DNA of 64,000 nucleotides, from positions 248,001 to 312,000 of the forward strand of contig CATQHF010000001.1 in the NCBI GenBank assembly GCA_958295865.1. Reading direction: 5' to 3'. This document shows positions 19,798 through 28,504 of this stretch, in pieces. Position 1 is the stretch's first letter; each line of letters starts with the position of its first letter. Under the pieces are notes generated by a model that worked only from the letters and a program-made list of their open reading frames with translations, did not search any database and was not told where the DNA came from. The DNA is from an uncultured Dehalococcoidia bacterium. Its GTDB lineage: Bacteria; Chloroflexota; Dehalococcoidia; Lucifugimonadales; JADFKI01. The position numbers and the translations under genes are program-made.

Positions 19798-20469
19798 CTA
19801 TGCGCGTACAAGGCTGGAGGCGCGAGCGGCGAGGGCGCGCGGGCTGAACCTGCCAGCCTTGAGTTCGGTGATGAGGTCGTCGAGGCAGCGGACGGGCTGT
19901 TGGAACTGAGTTGCATAAGTGCCGACCTGCTCCAGGCTGTGGGCATCGCTCGCGCCGGTCGCGCTCAAGCCGAACCGATTGGCGATGTCGCCGGCGAAGT
20001 GGTTCTCCGCGTCTGAGCCGCGCCCGTTGAATATCTCGACCGCGTCGGTGATGCCGAACACCTTGTTGTCGCATGCCCTGTCGAGCATCTCGTCGTAGGC
20101 GGCGGCGCTGGTGTGCGCCTGCTTGCGATAGAAGCGGCGGTACGGGTGGGCGACGACGATTGCGCCGCCCGCGTCGTCGACCAGTTCCCTGACATACGAA
20201 GCCTTGTGCATGCCGAAGATGTACTCCCGCAAGCCGTACACGAGCAGATGCCCTTCTTCAGTCGTAACCTCGCAGCCGGGCAGGACGAGGTAGTCGTGCT
20301 TGCGCGCGAGCGCGTGAATGTCGCGCGGGTTCCAGAACCTATCGTGATCGGTGATGCAAACGCCGTCAAGGCCGATGCGCTTCGCCTTGGCGATGAGTTC
20401 CTCAGGGGTTAGCGTACTGTCGTCAGAGGTTGGGTAGGTGTGCGTATGAATGTCGATAATCAAAGGCAA
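19798..20469 (-). CDS. PHP domain metal-dependent phosphoesterase
   Basis: IDIHTHTYPTSDDSTLTPEELI, GVCITDHDRF, GGAIVVAHPYRR. Confidence 0.9.
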   Translation of the reverse strand: MPLIIDIHTHTYPTSDDSTLTPEELIAKAKRIGLDGVCITDHDRFWNPRDIHALARKHDYLVLPGCEVTTEEGHLLVYGLREYIFGMHKASYVRELVDDAGGAIVVAHPYRRFYRKQAHTSAAAYDEMLDRACDNKVFGITDAVEIFNGRGSDAENHFAGDIANRFGLSATGASDAHSLEQVGTYATQFQQPVRCLDDLITELKAGRFSPRALAARASSLVRA

Positions 20470-20670
20470 AGTCCGATTGTGAGCAGAAACATCTGCCCAA
20501 GTCTGACATCGGCGGCGCGCAAAGTCAAGATGGGCGACGACAAGGACTTTTCATTCGCGCGGTGTACTTCGCGGCGACCGCGTCCATGTACGGCATGGGT
20601 ATGCCGACCCTGGAGATACCTCGGGAGCAGAGATTACGAGGATGCCATGGCGCTATATTACCAGCGCCGA

Positions 20671-21759
20671 CTAAGTCCACTGGTATCTTTTCTTGAGACG
20701 AGTCAGTCTGTTGTAGCGGATTAGTCTTTCACGCTGCATCCTGCCTACAACAATTCCCGCGTCAATCTCGATTTGCGCCGCGAAGTTCACCACGCTTGTT
20801 CCATCATAACGCTGGGCATCAACGAATTTTTGCCACTCATCCGGCGGTATCAACAAATCGGCGGCAAATGAGTTTGCGACTGCTTCCTCGGAAGCGCCGT
20901 TGTCAATCCCGTCTATGTGCACCTCTCGAACCTTGTGGTCAAGGATATGGCAGCACTCATGGAAGAAGCTGAACCAAAAGATGTCACTCCACTTCCACTT
21001 GAGGCTCATCTGAATAAGTCCCTTATCGTGAGTGAGCCACCTTGCCACGCCGTTTGCGCCGCTCTTAGGCAACTCCGGCACGAATACTAACGCTACCCCC
21101 GCATTCGCACACAGGCTAGACATTTTGGGAGCGAATTCAACGGGGTCGTCCGATGTCATTGTACGGATTTGCAGGATGGCGCTGCGGAACGCCTGCTCAT
21201 CGTATTTGGCAGTGCTTATATCGCGCCCGTCAATCTCACCCTTTCGCAGCCAAGCCGCCAGAGCGCCCCTAGATACCTTAGAGTTTTCACTGATGCGAAA
21301 GCCCAGCACAGGCTCAATCCCATGCTTATCCCAGGCATCAAATGATGCGAAGCCCAGGAACCCCAGCAGGGCGCCTACCTTATCGGCCTTCTCCTTATAT
21401 CGGCTAATCCAGCCGCGCTTCTCGATCTCTTTGACAGGAAATTTGCCAAGCCAACCATCCTTGGCTTGTGCAGCCCATTCGTCGCGTTGCTTCGATCGCG
21501 CCAAGGTAAAGTCGTATGTCGACTGTAAGTTGGTCCATATATGCGCCGGAATGCCTAGTACATTTTCCAGTTCCACGGCGGTATCGTGAGTTATACTTTT
21601 CTTGCCCTTGATAATCTCATTGACTACTTGTGGCGGTCTGCCCATTCGCTTGGCAAGTTCCCGCTGCGTCATTCCAATGAACTCAATCTCTTCCTCCAGC
21701 AGTTCGCCGGGGTGTATGGCGAGGTCGGATATGGGACGGAAGTATTGCTTAGTTTCCAT
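20671..21759 (-). CDS. HigA-type HTH antitoxin fused to ImmA/IrrE-type metallopeptidase
   Basis: HPGELLEEEIEFIGMTQRELAKRMGRPPQVVNEIIKGKKSIT (HTH) and FHECCHILDH (HExxH). Confidence 0.88.
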   Translation of the reverse strand: METKQYFRPISDLAIHPGELLEEEIEFIGMTQRELAKRMGRPPQVVNEIIKGKKSITHDTAVELENVLGIPAHIWTNLQSTYDFTLARSKQRDEWAAQAKDGWLGKFPVKEIEKRGWISRYKEKADKVGALLGFLGFASFDAWDKHGIEPVLGFRISENSKVSRGALAAWLRKGEIDGRDISTAKYDEQAFRSAILQIRTMTSDDPVEFAPKMSSLCANAGVALVFVPELPKSGANGVARWLTHDKGLIQMSLKWKWSDIFWFSFFHECCHILDHKVREVHIDGIDNGASEEAVANSFAADLLIPPDEWQKFVDAQRYDGTSVVNFAAQIEIDAGIVVGRMQRERLIRYNRLTRLKKRYQWT

Positions 21760-22048
21760 AATGATTCGTCACCTCCAATATCCGAACCGATTCGTCGGCA
21801 TTATCATAAGTGAGTATTATGCGCCACCTATTGTTCAAGTCTATCGCAAATTGTCCCGTCATTGCGCCAGACAGCGAATGCAATCTAAGCGAGCGTATAG
21901 TACGCAATTCATTGAACGTGGGAGTGTTCAGAATAAATTGGATACGCTGAATGTATTTCTTTGCGACGGCATTATTCCATTCTCTTTGCGCTCGTCTGCC
22001 ATCTTCGAAGCATTCTTGGAGTCGGTTGTTAGCAAAATAGACTTTCAT
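21749..22048 (-). CDS. HigB/RelE-superfamily toxin
   Basis: RIQFILNTPTFNELRTIRSLRLHSLSGAMTGQFAIDLNNRWRIILTYD; overlaps the HigA-like gene start. Confidence 0.85.
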   Translation of the reverse strand: MKVYFANNRLQECFEDGRRAQREWNNAVAKKYIQRIQFILNTPTFNELRTIRSLRLHSLSGAMTGQFAIDLNNRWRIILTYDNADESVRILEVTNHYGN

Positions 22049-22283
22049 CGTTCACCTATTGGGTGAAAGTTAGAATATATTAACATATCTGTCAATATAA
22101 TTACAGACTATTATTTTCAGAAAAATGGTTCTGAGAATGTGTCAATAACAAACTGTCCAATGCTACAATGAACCCGTGCATCTATGCGTCTGCCGGACGC
22201 TTTCGTCCCTTTCGACGGGACGGTTGCGGCGGATGCGAAGGATTTATCGAGTTGGTATAGAGCGAAGAGAATAGGGTATAAAC

Positions 22284-25200
22284 ATGCCGTTGGAGAATAT
22301 CGTTGTTCAGGGCGCGCGGGAGCATAATCTTAAGGATGTCAGCGTTACCATTCCCCGCAATAAGCTGGTGGTGATGACGGGCGTGTCGGGGTCGGGCAAG
22401 AGTTCGCTGGCGTTCGATACGATCTATGCGGAGGGGCAGCGGCGCTATGTGGAGTCGCTGTCGTCTTACGCGCGGCAGTTCCTGGGGCGCATGGACAAGC
22501 CGGATGTGGATTACATCGAGGGGCTTTCGCCGGCTATATCCATCGACCAGAAGGGCGTGTCGCACAACCCGCGCTCCACTGTGGGGACGGTCACGGAGAT
22601 ATACGACTACCTGCGCCTGCTGTTCGCGCGCGCGGGGCATCCGCACTGCTACAAGTGCGGGCGTCCGGTGGAGCGTCAGACGGTGCAGCAGATAGTCGAC
22701 GCCGTGCTGGGGCTGCCGGAGAACAGCCGCATCCAGATAATGGCGCCCATGGTGCGGCGGCGCAAGGGCGAGCACAAAGAGGTGTTCGAGGACGCGCGCA
22801 AGGCGGGCTTCGTGCGCGTGCGCGTCAACGGCGAGGTGCATGACCTGTCGGAGTCGTTCGACTTGGACAAGCAGAAGTGGCACCACATCGAGGTCGTGGT
22901 GGACAGGCTGGTCATCGGCGACAGCGCGGAGCAGACGCGCGTGGCGGATTCGGTGGAGACGGCGCTGAAGATGGCTGGCGGCGTCGTGCTGGTGGATGTC
23001 GTCGGCGGCGAGGAGCTGCTGTTCTCCGAGCAGTTCGCGTGCGTCCACTGCAACATCAGCATGGGCGAGCTCGAGCCGCGCACCTTCAGTTTCAACAATC
23101 CGCACGGGGCTTGCTCCACCTGCACGGGGCTGGGATACAAGCTGGAAGTCGACGCCGACCTGGTCATTCCCAACAAGAACATCAGCATCGCGGACGGGGC
23201 GGTGCAGCCTTGGGCGCGGTCGGGCGCGATGAGTCCGTGGTATTACAGCCAGCTCGAATCGCTGGCGCGCGCCTTCGAGTTCTCCCTCGATACGCCCGTC
23301 AAGGACATGCGGAAGCGAGACCTTGACAGGGTGCTGTACGGCACGAAGCGCAAGGCGATCGATGTTCGCCATCACACGCAGCGGGGCAAGACATATCGCT
23401 GGCGCACGGCGTTCGAGGGCGTCATCAACAACATGGAACGCCGCTACAAGGACACCGAGTCCGACCATGTGCGCTCGGAGATAGAGCGATACATGTCGTC
23501 GAGCGCATGCAAAGCATGCGACGGAGAGCGCCTTAGGCCCGAGGCGCGCGCGGTTACGGTCTGCGGGCTGAATATCATGGATGTCACGAACAAGTCCATC
23601 GCGCAGGCGAGCGCGTGGATTGGGGCGATTGGGGGGAACGGCTCTCAGCCGTCGGTCATCGGCTATCCGTCGGCGCATCCCGACCTTCCCGCTGAGGGGC
23701 GAGGGACTAACGGCGCGGCGGCAGGCAAAGGCAGGCGCAAGCGGAAGTCGCGGGCTTCGCGCAATGGCAGGGTGAAGGTCGAGCATCCGCAGGCGCTGAG
23801 TGAGCGCGAGAAGGCTATCGCGGATCAGATACTGAAAGAGATAGAGGCGCGGCTGAACTTCCTGCTGAACATCGGGCTGGACTACTTGACGCTCTCGCGC
23901 ACGGCTTCCACGCTGAGCGGCGGCGAGGCGCAGCGGATTCGGCTGGCGACGCAGATAGGATCGGGGCTGATGGGCGTGCTGTATGTGTGCGATGAGCCGT
24001 CAATCGGGCTGCATCCGGCCGACGACTACCGGCTGATACAGACGCTGAAGCGGCTGCGCGACCTGGGGAACACGGTGATCATCGTGGAGCACGACGAGGC
24101 GATAATGCGCTCCGCCGACTACATCGTCGACCTCGGGCCCGGCGCAGGCGAGCATGGCGGCTACATCGTGGCTACGGGCGCGGTCGACGATATATGCGAA
24201 TCGGCGCAGTCCATCACCGGGCAGTATCTGAGCGGGCGGCGGCAGATACCCCTGCCCGATGAGCGGCGCGACGGCAACGGCGAGCGACTGGTCATTCGCG
24301 GGGCAAAGCAGAACAACCTGAAGGACATAGACGTCCCCATACCTCTGGGCATGCTGGTGTGCGTCACGGGCGTGTCGGGGTCCGGCAAGAGCACGCTCAT
24401 CAACGAAATCCTGTACAAGAAGCTGGCGCAGCAGTTCTACCGCGCGCGCGACAGGGCGGGCGCGGTGCGCGACATCGAGGGCGTGGAGAATATCGACAAG
24501 GTGGTGGACATCGACCAGTCGCCCATCGGACGCACGCCGCGCAGCAATCCGGCGACATACACCGACACCTTCACGCCAATACGCGAGCTGTTCTCCACGG
24601 TGCCGGAATCTCGGATGCGCGGCTACAAGCCGGGGCGCTTCTCGTTCAATGTGAAGGGCGGGCGCTGCGAGGCGTGCAGCGGCGACGGCTACATCAACAT
24701 CGAAATGCAGTTCCTGCCCGATGTCACCGTGCCGTGCGAGATATGCGAGGGCAAGCGATACAACCGCGAGGCGCTGGAAATAGAATGGAAGGGCGCGAAT
24801 ATCGCCGATGTGCTGGCGATGACGGTCACGGAAGCGCTGGATGTGTTCGAGAACATCCCGCGCGTGCGGCGGCGCTTGCAAACCCTCCAAGATGTCGGGC
24901 TTGGCTACATACGGCTGGGGCAGCCGGCGACGCAGCTGAGCGGCGGAGAGGCGCAGCGCGTGAAATTGGCGAAAGAGCTGTCCAAGCGGGCGACCGGAAA
25001 GACGCTGTACATCCTCGACGAGCCGACGACGGGCCTGTCCTTCGAGGACTGCGCGCACCTGCTCAGGGTGCTGCAACGGCTGGTGGACGCGGGCAACAGC
25101 GTCGTGCTGATAGAGCATCACCTAGACCTAATAAAGAGCGCGGACTGGCTGATAGACCTAGGCCCGGGCGCGGGCGACAAGGGCGGCGACCTGATAGCCG

Positions 25201-25337
25201 AGGGAACGCCGGAAGATATAGCGCGCATGGCGCACTCGCAGACCGGCCGCTATCTCGCCGGACTGCTGGACGTCGAAGACGCAGACGCCGCCATAGCCGC
25301 GCACGCAGAAGCCGACGGAGCGCGGGCGGCGGATTAG
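22284..25337 (+). CDS. uvrA: Excinuclease ABC subunit A
   Basis: NLKDVSVTIPRNKLVVMTGVSGSGKSSLAFDTIYAEGQRRYVESLSSYARQFLG; two ABC modules; Zn-binding CVHCN...CSTC. Confidence 0.98.
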   Translation: MPLENIVVQGAREHNLKDVSVTIPRNKLVVMTGVSGSGKSSLAFDTIYAEGQRRYVESLSSYARQFLGRMDKPDVDYIEGLSPAISIDQKGVSHNPRSTVGTVTEIYDYLRLLFARAGHPHCYKCGRPVERQTVQQIVDAVLGLPENSRIQIMAPMVRRRKGEHKEVFEDARKAGFVRVRVNGEVHDLSESFDLDKQKWHHIEVVVDRLVIGDSAEQTRVADSVETALKMAGGVVLVDVVGGEELLFSEQFACVHCNISMGELEPRTFSFNNPHGACSTCTGLGYKLEVDADLVIPNKNISIADGAVQPWARSGAMSPWYYSQLESLARAFEFSLDTPVKDMRKRDLDRVLYGTKRKAIDVRHHTQRGKTYRWRTAFEGVINNMERRYKDTESDHVRSEIERYMSSSACKACDGERLRPEARAVTVCGLNIMDVTNKSIAQASAWIGAIGGNGSQPSVIGYPSAHPDLPAEGRGTNGAAAGKGRRKRKSRASRNGRVKVEHPQALSEREKAIADQILKEIEARLNFLLNIGLDYLTLSRTASTLSGGEAQRIRLATQIGSGLMGVLYVCDEPSIGLHPADDYRLIQTLKRLRDLGNTVIIVEHDEAIMRSADYIVDLGPGAGEHGGYIVATGAVDDICESAQSITGQYLSGRRQIPLPDERRDGNGERLVIRGAKQNNLKDIDVPIPLGMLVCVTGVSGSGKSTLINEILYKKLAQQFYRARDRAGAVRDIEGVENIDKVVDIDQSPIGRTPRSNPATYTDTFTPIRELFSTVPESRMRGYKPGRFSFNVKGGRCEACSGDGYINIEMQFLPDVTVPCEICEGKRYNREALEIEWKGANIADVLAMTVTEALDVFENIPRVRRRLQTLQDVGLGYIRLGQPATQLSGGEAQRVKLAKELSKRATGKTLYILDEPTTGLSFEDCAHLLRVLQRLVDAGNSVVLIEHHLDLIKSADWLIDLGPGAGDKGGDLIAEGTPEDIARMAHSQTGRYLAGLLDVEDADAAIAAHAEADGARAAD
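23680..23725. repeat. Palindromic dispersed repeat (family B) located inside the uvrA reading frame
   Basis: cccgaccttcccgctgaggggcgagggactaac resembles 16079-16112 (ccaaccttccccgcacaggggaagggactaatgcag) and 61950-62010. Confidence 0.6.
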
Positions 25338-25348
25338 TCAAGCCTGTG

Positions 25349-25501
25349 AGTGTGTCAGTATTCTCAATACGCGCTGATTATCAAATCGTCATTCCTGCGA
25401 AAGAAAGTCACCCCTGCGAAAGCAGGGGCAGGAATCCAGTGCGGTTGATACGCCGTCCAAATTGTAATACCAATACATATTGAGAATACCAGTGTGTCAG
25501 T
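25349..25501. mobile_element. MITE-like element flanked by an 11 bp direct repeat
   Basis: AGTGTGTCAGT at 25349-25359 and 25491-25501; inverted repeats GTATTCTCAATA (25358-25369)/TATTGAGAATAC (25478-25489); interior carries a family C repeat. Confidence 0.6.
25387..25439. repeat. Dispersed hairpin repeat family C
   Basis: cgtcattcctgcgaaagaaagtcacccctgcgaaagcaggggcaggaatcc; also 29641-29732 and 51506-51600. Confidence 0.8.
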
Positions 25502-25533
25502 GGGAAGAATGGATAGGACGGGGAAGGCAGAAA

Positions 25534-25743
25534 ATGGGACTTGAAAGCAAGAAACGGCCAATTCAGATTGTGGTCGAAGATGGCGAAGCGGCGGCGGTCA
25601 TAGTCGGGATGGACGAATATGTGAAGATGCTGGAACGGCTTGAGGATTTGGAAGACCTTGAAATGCTGAACGAGATGCGTCGCAAGCCGCTTGAGTTCAG
25701 GTCCCTGGAGGCGTTCCTGGAGGAACACTCCGAAAATGTATGA
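25534..25743 (+). CDS. Phd/YefM-like antitoxin
   Basis: RPIQIVVEDGEAAAVIVGMDEYVKMLERLEDLEDLEML; overlaps the RelE-like gene. Confidence 0.7.
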   Translation: MGLESKKRPIQIVVEDGEAAAVIVGMDEYVKMLERLEDLEDLEMLNEMRRKPLEFRSLEAFLEEHSENV

Positions 25744-25990
25744 GGTCTATCTTGAACGCGCTGCTGAGCGCGACCTGAGAAGGTTGCAACCGGACGAATT
25801 CAGGCGAGTCATAGCAGCAATCAGGGCGTTAGCCGAGAATCCGAGACCGCCCGGCTGCCTCAAGATTTCCGGCTCAGTGAGTGACTGGCGATTGCGGGTA
25901 GGAACACTGCGTATCATATATGAGATAGATGACGCTGCCAGACAAGCAAGAGTAATGCGAGTTCGGCATAGGCGTGAGGCATATATGTGA
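25736..25990 (+). CDS. RelE/ParE family toxin
   Basis: MYEVYLERAAERDLRRLQPDEFRRVIAAIRALAENPRPPGCLKISGSVSDWRLRVGTLRIIYEID. Confidence 0.9.
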   Translation: MYEVYLERAAERDLRRLQPDEFRRVIAAIRALAENPRPPGCLKISGSVSDWRLRVGTLRIIYEIDDAARQARVMRVRHRREAYM

Positions 25991-26009
25991 GTGGCGGATT
26001 GAGGATGCC

Positions 26010-26207
26010 ATGAAAGTTACCTATAATACCGAAACCGATACGCTCCGCATAATACTTACGGACGCTGTGATTGACGAAAGCGACGAAGACAAGCCGGGCG
26101 TGGTATTGGACTATGACGCCGCCGGCAATGTCGTGGACATGGAGATACTGGACGCCTCCAAGCGGATGGACATACCCGACACTGTGGAGTACACGGTGGT
26201 TGGGTGA
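26010..26207 (+). CDS. DUF2283 domain protein
   Basis: MKVTYNTETDTLRIILTDAVIDESDEDKPGVVLDYDAAGNVVDMEILDASKRM. Confidence 0.85.
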   Translation: MKVTYNTETDTLRIILTDAVIDESDEDKPGVVLDYDAAGNVVDMEILDASKRMDIPDTVEYTVVG

Positions 26208-26241
26208 TAGTATTGGGAATCTGACGTGGCGATGCGTGGTA

Positions 26242-26312
26242 TTGCTGGGCGTCGAGGATGCCGACGCCGACCTGAGCGCGCGCAGAAGCGGACGGGGCGC
26301 GCGGCGGATTGA
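26242..26312 (+). pseudogene. Degenerate second copy of the uvrA 3' end
   Basis: ttgctgggcgtcgaggatgccgacgccgacctgagcgcgcgcagaagcggacggggcgcgcggcggattga aligns with uvrA tail 25264-25337. Confidence 0.75.
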
Positions 26313-26319
26313 GGATACT

Positions 26320-26397
26320 ATGAAAGTTACCTATAATACCGAAACCGATACCCTCCACATAATGCTTACGGACGCTATGATTGACGAAAGCGACTAG
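26320..26397 (+). pseudogene. Truncated duplicate of the DUF2283 gene
   Basis: MKVTYNTETDTLHIMLTDAMIDESD* near-identical to the N-terminus of 26010..26207, with an early stop. Confidence 0.8.
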
Positions 26398-26514
26398 GAT
26401 AAGGTAGTCCAAGGTAGTTTGGGATTGAGTCAGACAATCGAAGTCCATCTAGAGCAAAACTGCACTACCGATTGCAGGCGGCAAATTAACTTGCGAGGAT
26501 TCTGGGTATAGTAT

Positions 26515-27621
26515 ATGTTGCACAGCCCAGATAATTGGAAAATAGAAGCAAGGCGTGAGGCGATTGCGTCGTCAAATTTCGCGTGGCGTTTTGCATCATA
26601 TTCTAGAGGGAAGCGCGTGTCCCCGCTCTTCTTTCTGGGCGATGCCGTATCTGTGCTTCGTGAGATTCCAAGTGAATCTATCGATTTTTGCATGACAAGC
26701 CCCCCTTACTGGGGAAAGCGAGAGTATGAAAACGGTGGAATTGGACTTGAGGCAGACTACTCCGAGTACATTACGAAACTTGCCGAGGTATTTGAGGAGG
26801 TGAAGCGCACACTAAAGCACACAGGGTCATTCTGGTTAAATATGGGAGATACTTACCTGAACAAGCGGCTTCTGGGACTGCCGTGGAGGCTGGCGCTCTA
26901 CTTAATGGATAACCAGAATTGGATTTTGAGGAACAGCATCATTTGGAACAAAATCAAGGGTAGTCCTGATAACACATTAGACCGCTTGCGGAATGTGCAT
27001 GAGAATATCTTTCACTTTGTCAAATCGTCGCATGGTTATTACTACGATGCCGATGCTATTAGAGCTACACCCAAAAAGGCAAAAGTGGTAAACGGCTCAA
27101 TTGTATCTGCAACGGGCGTAACAGGAGTGCGTTACAAACGGCAAATCGAACTTTCGACAGAGTTATCGCCATCTGAAAAAGAAGCAGCATTTCTAGGGCT
27201 TCAGTCTATGCTTGACCGAGTGAAACGCAGAGAAGTTGCTGATTTTCGGATGATTATCAGGGGCCAACAGCGAGCCACACACTCGCCGTCAGGAAAAGTG
27301 TCAGGACGTGCTCGCGAGTTACAGGAAAAAGGGTTCTACTTTTTGAAGTATCACCCAAAAGGCGCGAAGCCAAGCGATGTTTGGGAGATAATTCCCGAAG
27401 ATAGCCAAGGCCGGCGACTTCACTTTGCGGCGTATCCCGAAGATATATGTCGTATTCCAATACTTGCCACCTGCCCTAAAGACGGAATTGCATTAGATCC
27501 GTTCTGTGGAACAGGAACAACAATGCTAGTGTCATCTATCCTTGGGCGCAAATCCGTTGGTATAGACATCTCTACAGATTACTTGGTAGAAGCTCATGAT
27601 AGGTGCGTATCACTGCTATGA
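26515..27621 (+). CDS. Beta-class site-specific DNA methyltransferase (probable N4-cytosine)
   Basis: TSPPYWGKREY (motif IV) precedes DPFCGTGTTMLVSSILGRKSVGIDIS (motif I/X). Confidence 0.9.
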   Translation: MLHSPDNWKIEARREAIASSNFAWRFASYSRGKRVSPLFFLGDAVSVLREIPSESIDFCMTSPPYWGKREYENGGIGLEADYSEYITKLAEVFEEVKRTLKHTGSFWLNMGDTYLNKRLLGLPWRLALYLMDNQNWILRNSIIWNKIKGSPDNTLDRLRNVHENIFHFVKSSHGYYYDADAIRATPKKAKVVNGSIVSATGVTGVRYKRQIELSTELSPSEKEAAFLGLQSMLDRVKRREVADFRMIIRGQQRATHSPSGKVSGRARELQEKGFYFLKYHPKGAKPSDVWEIIPEDSQGRRLHFAAYPEDICRIPILATCPKDGIALDPFCGTGTTMLVSSILGRKSVGIDISTDYLVEAHDRCVSLL

Positions 27622-28469
27622 CCAAGATCGCTGAGATTTTTGGCATCCCTACGAGCAGCTCCGATGAAGTTGATTGGGAAGTATTGGTCGAGCGCCAACA
27701 TTGTCCATATACTTCTAGGAAGTGCGTGAAAGTCAGGAAAAGCGAACCCGACTTGTCGATAGGGACGTGCTCGGTGTATTACGGCAAAGCAAGGGAGCAG
27801 ATTCTCATTTGCCCCAACAGGTTGCTGGCCCGACGGCAGATATTCACAGATTGTCTTCATCTGTTGACTCTCCATGAACCAGGCAATGAGTTACATTTGA
27901 TTCCTGAAGTTTCTATACCGGGAGGTAGTGTCGATTACTTTCTTGTATCCGTTAACCGTGGAAGAGTGCAGGATTTCGTGGGCATTGAACTTCAAACGCT
28001 GGACACCACAGGGACGGTCTGGCCGGAACGCCAAAGATTTCTCGATAGTGTTGGGCTAGCCGCAGATATAAGTGATATTGAATCCGCTAAGCGTTTTGGC
28101 ATGAATTGGAAGATGACGGCGAAAACTATCTTGATTCAACTCCACCATAAGACCCAAACGCTTGAGTTTCTAAACAAGCATTTAGTATTGGTTATTCAAG
28201 ATGTATTTCTTGATTATCTCAAACGGGAATTTCAGTTCGATCACCTAGATAACGCACGGCTTGGTAATCCAATGCACTTTCATGCCTATGGACTCGCTGA
28301 AACTGGTGTTGAACCCGCTAGGCTCGAATTACAGGAACGCCTTAGCACAGATGCCAATGGTATTGCACTTTGCCTAGGTTTGCTGGCAGATGCAAATGTC
28401 GAGTTGGAAAATATAGTGAAACTGCTGGAATCCAAGCTGACTAATGACACGATGTTGATTATTGGATAA
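27618..28469 (+). CDS. NotI-family-like restriction endonuclease
   Basis: Overlaps the methyltransferase; EIFG...CPYTSRKCVKVRKSEPDLSIGTCSVYYG Cys cluster and VDYFLVSVNRGRVQDFVGIELQTLDTTGTVWPERQRF. Confidence 0.7.
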   Translation: MTKIAEIFGIPTSSSDEVDWEVLVERQHCPYTSRKCVKVRKSEPDLSIGTCSVYYGKAREQILICPNRLLARRQIFTDCLHLLTLHEPGNELHLIPEVSIPGGSVDYFLVSVNRGRVQDFVGIELQTLDTTGTVWPERQRFLDSVGLAADISDIESAKRFGMNWKMTAKTILIQLHHKTQTLEFLNKHLVLVIQDVFLDYLKREFQFDHLDNARLGNPMHFHAYGLAETGVEPARLELQERLSTDANGIALCLGLLADANVELENIVKLLESKLTNDTMLIIG

Positions 28470-28504
28470 TAACGCGGTTGCAAACAAAGGTATTCCTTGC
28501 CCCC

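Noticed and set aside
22182-23786. 534-aa minus-strand ORF opposite uvrA
   Set aside because: Shadow ORF: low-complexity Arg/His/Ala-rich translation antisense to a confidently identified uvrA, a common artefact at this GC content.
24000-25121. 373-aa minus-strand ORF opposite uvrA
   Set aside because: Same reason: antisense shadow of uvrA with no recognisable motifs.
24359-25483. 374-aa plus-strand ORF overlapping uvrA
   Set aside because: Out-of-frame reading of uvrA with Arg/Gly/Ala-rich composition.
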